Positions 1-23,250 of a stretch of DNA of 64,000 nucleotides are shown piece by piece. Positions within the stretch are counted from its first letter, which is position 1. Each line of letters starts with the position of its first letter. Made by a program: the position numbers and the translations under genes. Origin of the DNA: Himantopus leucocephalus (taxonomy: Eukaryota > Chordata > Aves > Charadriiformes > Recurvirostridae); assembly GCA_003993805.1 (NCBI GenBank), contig RSEF01000014.1, forward strand, positions 7,321,789 to 7,385,788, written 5' to 3'. The notes below the pieces were generated by a model. It worked only from the letters and a program-made list of their open reading frames with translations. It was not told where the DNA came from and ran no database searches.

Positions 1-335
1 GGGACCAGGCAATTACTGTGCAAAATTCACATTAACGAGTTCCCATCTGATGCATTATAAAAATTAGTTAGAAGGGGAGTAGGACTCAGGTGAAGAGCTA
101 TATATTTACAATTAGTTTGTTCATAGTATTTAAAATTTTAATTAAGATAACCATATAAAGTTCGCAGACTGTACAAGGGAATATGAAAGATTTGGACATA
201 ATGTGTGTTTTGCAAAACTGATGTGTTTAGTCATTGGCAAGGGAGTGATCTTTTTAAGGAGTACTTCATGGACTTGGAGTCCGGTGGAATATTTTTATAT
301 AAATTTTATCTCTCTCTCTCTTTTTTTTTTTTTAA

Positions 336-7649
<7,314 letters not shown>

Positions 7650-7848
7650 AGATGGATTTCCGTGATCTAGCAGGACAAACTGCTTGACAGAACGCAGCTC
7701 CCACATCTGCACAAACCCGAAAAGGGAGGAGGAAGGTGGAATATTTGGAAACACTGAGAAAATACAGCTTGGCAGATTTTCTTTTGAATCTAAATTTGGT
7801 GAATTGTGTTGGTTTCAAAATCAGCTGTGATTGTTCTTTTTTTTTTTT

Positions 7849-7948
7849 NNNNNNNNNNNNNNNNNNNNNNNNNNNNNNNNNNNNNNNNNNNNNNNNNNNN
7901 NNNNNNNNNNNNNNNNNNNNNNNNNNNNNNNNNNNNNNNNNNNNNNNN
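7849..7948. other. assembly gap of 100 N inside a poly-T run
   Basis: Exactly 100 N are flanked by T homopolymers on both sides. A round 100 usually marks a gap of unknown length. It falls in the ARPC1A 3' UTR or just beyond it. Confidence 0.95.
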
Positions 7949-8099
7949 TTTTTTTTTTTTTTTTTTTTTTTTTGGTTGGTTGTTTCATTCCATTCTTTAC
8001 CAAAGCTGCTCCTTAAGTAGTTTATTGCAGGAAGTTATGAATCACTAACTTAAAAGGGGAATTTTATGTAAATTGTCTGCTAGAAATAATAATAATAAT

Positions 8100-8105
8100 A
8101 ATAAA
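8100..8105 (+). terminator. ARPC1A: possible poly(A) signal of ARPC1A
   Basis: AATAAA lies about 450 nt past the ARPC1A stop codon, at the end of a short (AAT)n run, so it may be a chance product of the simple repeat. The 3' UTR between the stop and this point contains the 100-N gap. The true 3' end could lie elsewhere. Confidence 0.3.
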
Positions 8106-11100
8106 AAAAAGAAAAATTGATTCTTTGTTTTGATGCTCATTAGCAGTGGTTAAAAAAGGGATATTAAGGGAATTAACTCTGCGAGAGAGGGTGGGAAAAC
8201 CCTGCAGTGATATTTTATGGCCTTAAAACAGGAAGAGTTCCTCTTAACTGAAAGTTTCATAAAGTTGACAGATGAAGACCTGGAGTTTTGATGATCTGGA
8301 TGTGAAGAGTCAGCTGGGCTTCTTTCAGGGGAATTGTTCTCTTGAGGTGATGATTTTAGAGGATGAACAATTTTGTCCTGCTGACTTTTAGCTCTGTCTG
8401 CCTGGCATTTAGTCCAGTAATAATAGCAAATTAACCTGAATGTCTTTTTTTATTGTCCGTTTAGTGGGTCATCGTTTTCCAAAGACGAATGACCGGAATT
8501 ATTTGTAGTTACCTTTTGGGATTTGTACAAAGACTTCTCACAGCGCAGTGCCTGGGATACAAGGTGGAAGGTTGCATGTGGAAAGTGAGGCAAACATCTG
8601 CTGAGCCAGATGTTAGGAGGACAGATTAAAAGCAAATCACTTTTTAAGTCCCTGAAGCTGCACAGGCCTGTGTGCCATGTTAGAGCTGAGTGCTCGGCCT
8701 AGAAAATTTTGTGTTTATAATGACTGGTGGAGAAATGAAGCACGCTTAACGGAAGTACCAGCGTGGTCTGGCTTCTGTGCGGATCCTTTGTCTCCAGGTG
8801 ACTGTATCTTTTGAAGTTCAGTTCTGAGCCTCGGTGGCTCACAGAGGCGTTTGCACGTAACTTATTTTATTCACATGGTCTACTTACCCATAACTGTATT
8901 GCTGCCTTGAGGCTTGAGACAGGCTGTGCTCTGGAGGGGATTATCTGGCTCACAGCATTCCTTTACAAGGCTTAAGACTTCGTAATTTCTGTTGAAAATG
9001 CAGAAGTGTCTTAAAAAAACCCCAGTGACTAAATTTACCACTTCCTCTGGAACCAGTGTTGCTTCATACACTGCTCGTTTCTCAGCTCCGAGTGACTGAA
9101 AAGGGAGGGTGGAAGATAAGCTCACAAAGCTGACAACTGCTGCTGTTCTGCTGCAAGTGAACTGTGTCCATCACAGAGCTGGATCATTTTCAGGTGCAAT
9201 GTTGGTTGCTTGCAGAGAATGAACTGTTTCTCCAGTTGCTTCAGGTTTTCTTGTGTCTTTTTCCCCTGGCAGTCAAGTGTGGCTTTGCAATTTCCTCTCC
9301 CTTCTAAACATAAAATAATGACTATTTAACCTCTGCTCTTGCAGATGACTTGTGGTGGGGTTGGGTTTATCAGCTCGAATTGCCAAAGGAGTTAAGTGTC
9401 TTCTGGATGGAAGTGACCCTGCCAGCCTTGGCAGATGGACAGAGCAGCACGAGTTTGGCTTTGTCCATCTCCCTACGTACTAGTAGAGGCTTATCTCTGA
9501 CAGACAGTAATGATTTTGTTTCTGAAGTCACTTTTGAAAGTGTGGTGGTTGGTTTCCAAAAAGTATTAAAAAAAAAAAGAATTCTAAAATATCTGGTCGG
9601 AGTAACAAGAAAGGATGGAAGAGATCTAATGAGAGAGTGGAGAAAATGGATCTCTAAACGTTTATGCCTTGTTCTTTTGCTGTGTGAAAGAGCTGGAGAA
9701 GGTAAAATGAGTCCATTTACTCCAAAAAGCCAACAAACTGAGGTTTGATGAAACTGCCCTAGGTTACTGTCTGAGAGAAATACGTGTGCTACAAGTCTGA
9801 GATTAAAAACAGATTGGAGATATTTATATTAGAAAGGGACTGAGCAAGGGGAATATAAACAACCATCACTCAAGGCATAGTTCAATTTAAGACTGCCCGG
9901 TGCGCAGGAGCTGGGGAGAGCTCTGCGCCTTGTGCTCCATTCGACGGCGGGGGACAGTGGCTCTCTGGATTTCCAAGCCATCGCTCCGCTCCGGAAGGAC
10001 ATTCCGCTGCCGTCCCACCTCCAGTTCCTGGGAGCCACGGCGAAGGCAGGTGGTTGTTTCGCCTTTACCGTTTCCTTGGTCGCCTCCCCCATCTCTAACG
10101 CTGTCAGGCTGTCCTTTGTGACCAGCGTGGGTGAGAATTCACTGGCGTATTTAGCTAACCGCAGCACCAGGCTTCCTAGCACGTGCTTCTATGTGCTTGG
10201 GTTAACGGTGCCTTTGAAAGCGATGTTCACAAGAAAGCTCGTGGTTGCAGTCTTAATTACAGGGTAGCTGCTGGCTGCATATGCTCGACGTTACACGCCA
10301 GTTAACAGACTGTTGGGGGCGAGAAATGGGGCTCTAGGCAAGCAGGGATGCCAGAGAGCGTTCGCTGGAGCCTGCCTGAAAAACTCCCCAGCCTCTAAAT
10401 GAAAAGAACCAGCAGAATTGCTGCTGCTTTTCATTCCCTCTGCCCCACCTCCAAAGGAAACCCCAGCAAAAAACCGTTCTGGTGTCCCCAGCATCTGTGC
10501 AGTGGGATAGTTCCTCTACGGCTGTTCTGTGGAGGCCCCGAGCATTACGAGAAATGCTGCTGTGGATGCAGGAGGAGCTTTCCGCTTAAGAAAACAGAAG
10601 CAAAAGCAGATAAAGGATTTAGCCAAACCTTGAGTCGGATCCGGCAAGAGACCCAGCAGGGCTGAACCTTTGTCCCTGGCGTCCACAGCGCTGGGTGATT
10701 TCCCCCGTGGGCTGTCGAGTCCGGGGGAAACCCAAGCAGTGTTCAAAACCAGTGCGTCCCTGGCAGAGGCAGCTCGCTGCGCTCGTTAGCGCAGGCTCCG
10801 AGAGGAACCGCAGCAGGAGCAGCCTTGGGACCAGAAGCGATGAGGAAACACAATGGCAGACAGGGCACTGCTCTGCGGGCAGCGCTCGGGGTGATGCTCT
10901 CCCTTCTCTTACTACCATGCCCCAGTCCATGCTGCAGAAGTTAAACCGACCTGTCCTTCCTTCGCATCCCCACCTGGAAGGGATCTGGTGTGAAAAGATG
11001 GGCAGAGGGATGGTCGTCTGTCCTGCGTCCTCCCGTCGCACATGGTCTTGTTGCAGGGGAGGTGGTGGTAGGACACCTGGAAAGCCTTCAGCCTCCTGGT

Positions 11101-11800
11101 GAAGAGCAGAGGCAGAGCAGCTGGTAGCCAAAGGAAGACTAGAGAAAGTGTGCTGGCAGCAGGAAAAAACTTCAAAAAAACACAGCTTTCAGCTGCGTGG
11201 GAGCTGCGGTGCGAGCTGCATCCCTCTTGCTGCATTTGGGGCGGTGGTGAGGCTGGGCACTGCAACGGGCAACCTGCTGCCAGAGGACGGGGCAGCTCGC
11301 TCCTTCCGAGAGGGACTTTTCCCACCGTGGGACCTGCCACACTCTGAGGACATCTCGGGGATCTCCACGTGTGTCTGCGTGGGACCACGGCAACATGCTT
11401 GAAGCGGAATGTGGCTAACGGACTCCAGGACCACGGGAGAGATGAGCTGCCTGCTCAGTGCCACCCCCACAGCCTTTACCAACAGCTGACCCCCCACGTA
11501 CAGGTTAAATCTTCAGCTCAATAAATATGAGCATATTGTATCCGCATCCTGCACCTCCCTGTGCGACACCCCGATGGGCTGCTGTCCCGCTCCTGCGACG
11601 TTACTTGGGGAGGGAAGGGGCGAGTGCATCCCTCCATGTGTGAGACTAACCAGGGAGTGGGAAGCTGAAGCCCATCCCTCCTTCCCAGCACTTCCAGGAG
11701 GAGCTGAGCTCCTGGGAGTTACCCCACTTGGGAAAGGGATGAAAATTAGTTGCTCTGAATCAGGAGGAGAAAAAAAATAGAGGGGTGCATGTCTGGTAGG
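8106..11800. other. ARPC1A-ARPC1B intergenic stretch
   Basis: Apart from the candidate minus-strand exon at 8888-9095 I see no supported gene here. GC content rises steadily from the left, which is AT-rich like the ARPC1A introns, to the right, which is GC-rich like ARPC1B. Several long open frames appear from about 9.3 kb onward. They occur on both strands and lack convincing splice or start context. Confidence 0.5.
8888..9095 (-). CDS. candidate minus-strand exon, unrecognised product
   Basis: On the minus strand a pyrimidine-rich acceptor (CCCTCCCTTTTCAG) is followed by a 208-nt open frame and a consensus donor (ATGG|GTAAGT). The frame opens S-L-G-A-E-K-R-A-V-Y-E-A-T and gives about 69 residues, with starting phase 0 and ending phase 1. 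If the donor is not used, the frame stops three codons later at a TAG (8880-8882). An AATAAA on the same strand (8866-8871) follows, so this could also be a terminal exon. I do not recognise the protein family. An open frame upstream on the minus strand has a phase-0 donor-like site (ACG|GTAAAG, exon edge 10069) that could splice to it in frame. No human gene lies between ARPC1A and ARPC1B that I know of. It may be a lineage-specific transcript, a pseudogene exon or chance. Confidence 0.28.
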
Positions 11801-12399
11801 TGGGGGTACGTGCACGCAGTCGTGACTGCAGCCAGCCTGGGCTCCGGTCCCACCGGCCTCAGTGGGATGCGGGAACCGGCAGCATCTGCTGCTCAGGGCG
11901 GCCGGATCCAGGCGCCGCAGGGTCCTGCTGAGCTGCGAATCTCCCCGGCCGTAGGAGGCAATGCCGTCGCATGTCTCGCCCCGGGTGGGCTCCGACTGCA
12001 TCTATTCCCCGCTGCGAGCCATCACCGGCAGGCACGGCCTCCCTGCCGCATCCGTCCCCCTGAAGAAACGCGTCGGGGACCGGGGGGCTGAGCAACCCTG
12101 CTGCAGCCAGAGGGAGAGGACGAGGCTCCTTCCCTCCGCTCTCCTGCCCGCATCCTCCTCTGGTGCACCCGGGGCGAGGTGCCCGCATCCCACCGAGCAG
12201 CGGGGGCTGCTGGGAGCATCCCGGTGGCCGGTGGCCCATCCACGTGCGGCGATGGCGGAGAGGCCTGGCTCGCAGGCAGGCAGAGCAGGCAGGGGCAGGG
12301 CGGCCGCCGAGCTGCTTTGCGCTCCCCCAACGCCCACGTAAGGAAGTGGTTGCATTTCTCGGAGAGGAAAAGGGAAGTCGGGCTGCCTCGGCGGGGCAG

Positions 12400-12514
12400 C
12401 CAGCAGCTCCCGCCGCTCGCTCGGGGCTGCCGTTCGTGTCGACTGCCCAGAGTCCATGAACTAGCCCTGCCCGCCCTGCCTGCCCTGCCTGCGCTGCCTG
12501 CGCTGCCCAGCAAG
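12400..12514 (+). other. ARPC1B: candidate ARPC1B non-coding exon 1 (start uncertain)
   Basis: A CpG-rich stretch ends in CCAGCAAG|GTAAGG, a strong splice donor at 12515. It is positioned to splice to the acceptor before 15441, where the exon carrying the ARPC1B start codon begins. Just before the donor are about five copies of a 9-nt GCCCTGCCT-like unit. The 5' limit cannot be fixed from sequence alone. Confidence 0.45.
12463..12510. repeat. 9-nt tandem repeat in candidate ARPC1B exon 1
   Basis: About five imperfect copies of a GCCCTGCCT-like unit lie directly upstream of the probable exon 1 splice donor. Confidence 0.6.
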
Positions 12515-12698
12515 GTAAGGAGCGGGGAGGCAGCTTCGCCACCCCAGCCAGGAGCTGGGTCTGTCCCAGGGGGGGGGCTGTGGCCGTCACCTCCCCCGGG
12601 GCTCACACCCTTCTCACCCCCCGGCCGGGGCTGTTTTGGGGTGCGAGGGGGGTGCAGGCAGCGCCTCGCTGCTTGTAGGTTTTGCTTTTGCTACGTTT

Positions 12699-12699
12699 N
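12699..12699. other. single ambiguous base beside a poly-C run
   Basis: One N precedes a run of C in ARPC1B intron 1. The same situation occurs at 50126 (ATP5MF upstream region) and 59881 (intergenic), all beside C homopolymers. Confidence 0.9.
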
Positions 12700-15043
12700 C
12701 CCCCCCCCCCCGGCTTTGGCAGCAAGTTTGATTTTTATTCTCTTGCCGGAGGCCCGGCAGCTGCGGGGTGTTGGAAAGGGTCCCCCGGGTGGGGGTCCCC
12801 CGGGGGTCGGTGCTGGCAGAGCCAGAGCTGCCGGCGAGCTGTCCTCTCCTCCTCGGGCATCGGCTGCCTCCGGCTTTACCCAGCGCGAGGAAGAGGAGGG
12901 TCAGAGCTGCCCTTCATCCGCCCTGGGGAAGCGATGTCCCCCCCCAGGGCCAGGCTGGCTCCTGGGGTACCCCACACCAACGCTGGGGACCGAGGACGGG
13001 TGTCCCTGTCCTGGCTGGCAGGAGCACGGGGGGGTGACACCCTGCAGCCGCCGCGGGGAGCAGAGGGGCTCCCGGGGGTGGGTGCCGGGGTCTCAGCGGT
13101 GCAGGAGGACAGGGCCACTGTGGTGGCCAGGGAGAGCTTCGTGGGGTCCTGCGGCTCCTGGTGGGACTGTCACCATATCCCTGCACCGCTGGGTGCAAAC
13201 CCGCGGTCCCGCCGTCCCGCCAGGCTCAGCAAAACCGAAAATACAGCTCCGTCGGCGCACGGCTTCCTCCCGGGACCGGGAGGAGCCCCCAGTGCTCGGC
13301 TCCTGCCAAGGTTTGGTTATCTCCTCCAAGGATGTTTCCGAACCGCTCGGCGCCTCAGGGCTGGCCAGGGAGATAACGGAGCTGCAGCGGTCCCAATCCC
13401 GCCCTGTCCGGCCATCTGAAAATGCCCCTTTTCCTCCCTCAAAAGGCTCCGTGTCCACTCCAGGGGATAGCTACGGCCCCTCCGATGCTCTTCCCTGCTG
13501 GGGAAGGGGTTGCCGAGCTCCCCGTGGGTCACCCCACGGCTCCCAGCCCGGGCGGGAGCACGGCGCAGCCCACGAGGCGTCAGCAGGGAACCGGCCGTAA
13601 ACGGTCTGCTGGGGAAACGAGGCACGAACCGCCGCAGGGAGCCATCGGGGCTCGCACGGCCGCGCAGCCCTTGCTGCTCGCCCCGCGCTCCCGCGGCAGC
13701 CGGAGGATGGCTTCTGCTCCCCGGCGCGGCCACCGAGCCTGTCCCTTCGGGGGCTGGAGTTAAATGGGTGAACAGCAAGAAACCCCCCCCCGGGGAGGAG
13801 GGTCCAGGCCTCGGAGCATCCAAACCAAATTAAAAAAACAAAACAAAAAAAAAAAACAACAAAAAAAAGCATCGCTGCTTTCTTAGAGAGCATGGAAGCC
13901 GGAAAGTGCCGCGGCGTGCCCGGCCTCCCGTCCCTCCTCCCCAGGGGCCGTTTCAGCCGGGTCCCCGTTTCAGCCGTGTCCCCGTTTCAGCCGGGTCCCC
14001 ACGTCACACGCTTTATCTGCTCCTCGCTTTTTGCACCACCAACCGCAGCGTCCCCCCTTCCTGATTTTATTTGACACTCGTGGCGCAGCTCCGGCCGCAG
14101 GGCTGGGGGCAAAGGCACGCGGTGGCAGTGGCTTTGTGCCCTCCCGTGGGACACCCCGTGCTGAACCCCGGCTGGGTCGGTGGCGCTGGGCTTGGGCAGC
14201 CGCCTGCTGGGCCATGCCCGTGTCCTCGGCCGGCGGGGACGGGGGGTTTCGGCAGGGGCTTGGCCGTGGGGTGTGTGACAGCAGGGACTGCGCCGTGCGT
14301 CGGCATTGGGATTTCTCCGCGTGCGAAAAACAGATGATGGAGCTCCACGGATTTTCTTTTCACCAGCCCGGGGACAGAGTTTTGCTAGGAGGGACTTTTT
14401 TTTCCTTCCCCTGTACCGTTTTTTAGCTGCCAAAGAAAACGGGCAGCGTTCAGGGAGTTCCCAAAATAGCCGAGAGGCAAACTGTGAGTAATCCCCGTCC
14501 GTCACACCCTGGCGAGGTGTTTCCCTACATCCGTGCGTTACCTCGGCCGGATGGCCAAGGGGCTACACTGCTGCTCCGAGCCCTTCCCGCTCCCGCGGCA
14601 CCCAGAGCGGGCTTGCAGGAAAAAGCCCCGTCCCACGGCACCGGAGCAGCTGGTGGGTGCTGGCGGGAGCAGCGGTGAGCTCAGCCAGGGGAAGGGATTA
14701 GTCACTGGCTCGCCGGGGCTGAGCACAAGTGGGATGGGACGGGGTGGGATGGGACGGGATGGAGATGCCTCTACAGGGCTTTGGCTCTTCCTAAACGCGA
14801 GGCAGGGAAGGAGCAAGCGGATCTGGCCCCGTGGGACTGGCGGGAGCAGCCGGAGGGAGGAGGTGCTGCCCATGGCAGGACCCCCAGGATGCGCGTGGGG
14901 CTGGCGGTGCTGGCACTGGGGTCCCAGTGTGCCCAGCCAGCTCCTGCCCACCAGGGTCCGGCCGGCTGGGGCAGGATGATGGTGTGGTTTGGAAGTCCCT
15001 GGAAGAGGTTCCTGCTTCCCATCTGGCCACGGGACACCCGTGG

Positions 15044-15162
15044 GGCACCCAGCTATGGGGTGCCTGGCCATGGGGCACCCAGCCGTGGGCATCCAGCCAC
15101 GGACACTCAGCCACGGGATGCGCAGCATGGGGTGTCTGGCCATGGGGCGGCACCATGGGGGG
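15044..15162. repeat. imperfect minisatellite in ARPC1B intron 1
   Basis: Alternating motifs of the type GGGGCACCCAGCC, GGGCATCCAGCCACGG and GGTGCCTGGCCATG form an irregular array of units of roughly 14 to 18 nt. Neighbouring units differ by several bases. Confidence 0.6.
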
Positions 15163-15411
15163 CTCCTCCAACTCCACCTGGACCCTCCCTCGCCCCCATC
15201 TCCCGCTGGACCCACCGGGGCACCCTTCCCCCTTGCTTGGGCACACTCTGAGTTTGGAAATCCTCAGGGAAACTCCTTCCCCGGCAGAGGAGGGAAGTGG
15301 TGGGCTGCAACGTGGGGCTGATGCCGGTGGGAGGGAACACTCGGTGGGGCTTGGAGCAGGGGGGGGATCCTGCTGGGGGATTGTCCCCGTGGCCAGAGCA
15401 GCATCTCCTGA

Positions 15412-19924
<4,513 letters not shown>

Positions 19925-20168
19925 AGGAGCCAGCCGGGAAGGGCATCCGTCCCGGCTGCCAGCCTGCCCCTGCTCTGCCGCCCCTGTCCGCTTTCCCCCC
20001 CCGCCAGCCCCCGCGCCACGCGAGCCGGCCGCGATGCCACCAGCGCGCTTCCCCGGCTGCCAGCCAGCCCCGGCGGCTGCTCTCAGACAAAGAAAACAAT
20101 TTTTTTTTTAAACTATTTTTGTTACCATCCTACCCGATGCTGGTCATACATCGCTTAAAGAAGTAAAA

Positions 20169-20174
20169 AATAAA
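20169..20174 (+). terminator. ARPC1B: poly(A) signal of ARPC1B
   Basis: AATAAA lies about 245 nt after the ARPC1B stop, in an AT-rich patch that follows GC-rich 3' UTR sequence. T-rich and GT-rich sequence follows (20200-20230), as expected downstream of a cleavage site. Confidence 0.7.
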
Positions 20175-20363
20175 GTAAGGATTTTCCTGTGCAAATCCAA
20201 TTTTTTTTTTTGGCTTTTTTTTTGTTTGTTTCACACAAACACGTGCATGATTAGAGCACATCACAGCCACTCTGCCGCATCTCATCACGGGCATTCACGT
20301 CCAGCTCTGAGGATGAATCAGGACCGTGGCATAAGGGGAATGTCACCTCCCTCTTCCCTACTT

Positions 20364-20605
20364 CATAGAATCATAGAATCGCCTAGGTTGGAAGGGACCT
20401 TTAAGATCATCAAGTCCAACCATCAAACCCACCGCTAAACCACGTCCCCCAGCACCGCATCTGCCCGTCTTTTAAATCCCTCCAGGGGTGGCGACTCCAC
20501 CACGTCCCTGGGCAGCCTGGTCCAGTGCTTGACAACCCTTTCAGTGAAGAAATTTTTCCTAATATCCAATCTAAACCACCCCTGGCATAACTCGAGGCCG
20601 TTTCA
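20364..20605 (-). mobile_element. CR1 LINE fragment (3' end), reverse orientation
   Basis: The inverted CR1 tail CATAGAATCATAGAATCGCC opens the copy. It is followed by GGTTGGAAGGGACCTTTAAG, ATCATCAAGTCCAACCATC, the block around CCACGTCCCTGGGCAGCCTG and AGTGAAGAAATTTTTCCTAA. It lies between ARPC1B and PDAP1. Confidence 0.95.
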
Positions 20606-22450
20606 GCACGGTTTCAAAACAGGATTGGTATTAGAGAAAAGGTGGGGGTGAGGGTGGATGTGGCAAGGCGGCGCAGGTTTCCCATATTGCTCCCGGCTCC
20701 TCCTGGACACCGGTCAGGTCCCATCAGGTGTGCAGTCCCACACCCGGGGAGCCAGCTCAGAAACCTTGGGCTGCCGAACCAATCCTGCCCCTTTCCTGCC
20801 CGTTACCGCAGGCTGCCAGGCAATTTTGGTCAGAGCACCTCCGACTTCTACCTTCCGCATCTCTAACTCGGGGTACGAGCAAGTCCCATCCCACTGGGAG
20901 GACGACGCTGCTCCCAGGAATGCCGAGAAGCCTTTGAAGAAGCTGTGAGAAAGTGGATGAATCTTCCTCCATTTCAGAGCAGGGTTTAACTGCGCGTGGT
21001 AAACAACAGGCAGGGTGACATGTTTCATACAGGGTACGAAGTCAGGATGAAGCGGTTGGTAAAGGCTTTGGCAAAGGCAGAAGAACAACCAGTACCCGGG
21101 TGGATGTGTCGGGGCAGGCACGACGCCCATCCGCTCCTCCCGCCTTGCCCTGTCTTACACTGAGCGTCTCCGCAAGGGAAATACAACATTTGTCACCAAA
21201 AGGAACAGGAACCTGCGCAGTGCAATGTAGTTACCCCTCCCGGGATCAGACCTCGCGGTGACGGCTCGGGTTAAACCCCATCCTGGTGGTGCCCCTCGGA
21301 GCAGACCAGCCCTTACACCACTGTGGCGCGGGAAGGGAGTGCTGGCTGGCAGAGAGGGACAGTGACATTCAGGGTCTGGTCCAGACATTAGTTAGAGGGA
21401 GGTGTGTTCTACTGGAAAAAAATTTTTCCACCCATTCCTGCATGTTCCCATGTGAACAAGCCCCATCCCTCTCCATCTCCACCCATGACTCCTGCCCTGC
21501 TCTGTCCCCGGCATCAGCCCACTGCCTCCCACCACCCTGCTCCTCCTCCCTGCGCTCCAAGGACCACCCAAACTTTCTGGTGTCAGTCCTCTGTCCCCAC
21601 CATATCAGTTCTTTCCCCTTGGAGCTGACAGCAAGGGCACCTCTCCTGGTGCCACCATCTCACGTAGCTCCCTGAAGATATCTCCTGTCTCAGATTATGC
21701 CTTGGGGTACAGAAAGCAGAGGCTGGGGGAACAGCTCTAGGGCCACCATCCACGTGTGGAGGTGACGCAGCATTCCAGCACCAGGAAAGCAAGTTGCCAT
21801 CACAGTTTGAGCAAGCAGCTCAGTGACATTCCCCACAGCAAATCCCTCCATCACACCCTCGTGCACAAGTGCCTGAAGCCAGGCACAGACAGTACAACAC
21901 AGAACAAGTCACAACATTTCTCATCCCGCATCTCTACGACCCGAACCTCTCCACTAGCGACTCCGAGAGCTCCCGTCTCAGCTCTGGGGCTGAATCTCCT
22001 CCAGCCTTTGGCGAGCAGGTCTGGGAAGCGCTGGTGTCCCTGGCACAGGCTGACCGCAGGACTCCCTGGAGTGCCTGGGGTGCAGCGGGTTAGAGCATCT
22101 CCTGCTCTGCAGCCCTACGCTGCCAGACAGGACGGGTGACAGGGGTGACAGTTCGGGGACTGGCCTTCTGACACAGTGACTAGGTTAGACAGCAGCCTGA
22201 GGGCAACTGTTTTCTCCACCGTGGTAACCAGATTGTGCAAGGCGTCCATCAGAGAGAGCAGGAAAAGCTTTGTGCCTTCAGGCTGCATCTGCTGAGGGAG
22301 CTCCCGAACCTGCAGCCAAATCCACACCGCAACCAACACAGAAAGAGCAAAGCAGCAGACAAAAGAAGTCACCACACCACCATACTGCACTTTGCATCTC
22401 AGCAGCAGCCTGTACGCTCCCGTTCAGTTACACACACACACACACGACAA
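20606..22450. other. ARPC1B-PDAP1 convergent intergenic stretch
   Basis: No supported gene is seen. An open frame on the minus strand (22115-22390) encodes a hydrophobic stretch followed by a helical-looking segment, but has no clear gene structure. A short AC repeat lies at 22430-22445. Confidence 0.5.
22430..22445. repeat. (AC)8 microsatellite
   Basis: Eight uninterrupted AC dinucleotides. Confidence 0.9.
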
Positions 22451-22477
22451 GGGCAGAGCAGTTATGATAATTTACAT

Positions 22478-22483
22478 TTTAAT
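22478..22483 (-). terminator. PDAP1: possible poly(A) signal (ATTAAA) of PDAP1
   Basis: This is the common variant ATTAAA read on the minus strand, about 770 nt past the PDAP1 stop. No AATAAA is seen on that strand between the stop and this point. That would give a 3' UTR near 0.8 kb. Confidence 0.35.
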
Positions 22484-23250
22484 CAGCCAAATATACAAGT
22501 TCTGTTGGTGGTGGTTTTGAAACTTTATCAAGTTTTTTTCCATCTGGGTCTCATACAATTAATGTTGGGTTTGTTTTGTTTTTTTTTTTTCCTTTAAACA
22601 AAGGATGATGTGGTTAAAAACTGGCACTATCCCTAATAAGGAGAAGAAAAAAAAATAAAAATGAAGAGGAGGGAAAAGGGGAGACTGGCTGCAAGAAAGG
22701 AGGGATGAAACCAGGAAGGAACGGCACTCCAGACGTCCATGAAGTCAGGCTCCCAGATTATACTGCAACACCCTGCAGCAAAATTTGACGGGCCGTTTGC
22801 CCGAAAGGATTCCTCACATACATTATCCTTTGGGCTTTCACTAGCAAGTCAAAGTTCCCCACCCCACGCCCCACCCCACAATGACCCCACAATCTATTTT
22901 CTTGCAATCTAATATTTGAAGCATCTCCCCTCCCGCACAGCTCCCTCCCGCCCTGCCCCCTGTCTATGAGTTCTTAACCCTAAAAACAGCAAAAACATTC
23001 AGGTTTCCAAACTGTTACAGAGAATGGCTGTTCAGCACAGTTCTGCACCGAAGATAGCAGCTGCCCCTAACCCCAAATGGAAATCTGTGCCAGGATGAGG
23101 ACAAACACATCGTCAGTGTCTCTTGGAGGTGAAGGTGACTTCGATGCCGCAGTACACCCTACGTGGCATCGATGGTATGCAACACGACAGAGGTCCTGGC
23201 AGGCACCAGGCACAGTTCCCTGGCGTTTGCTCCTCTTGCATGTCCTGTGC

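Larger units (their letters stand above)
11800..12700. promoter_or_regulatory. ARPC1B: CpG-rich block, probable ARPC1B promoter
   Basis: The block is dense in CG dinucleotides and GC boxes and has few A or T runs. It contains the candidate non-coding first exon of ARPC1B. The features are typical of a vertebrate housekeeping CpG-island promoter. Its borders are estimated by eye. Confidence 0.5.

Noticed and set aside
9350..9748. 132-codon plus-strand open frame after a good acceptor-like CTCTTGCAG
   Set aside because: There is no family resemblance and no donor before the stop. It contains an internal poly-A-coded Lys run, and the length is within chance.
12179..13600. 473-codon plus-strand open frame
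   Set aside because: It lies in very GC-rich ARPC1B intron 1, spans an N, has long frames overlapping on the other strand and shows no recognisable domain. Low stop-codon density explains it.
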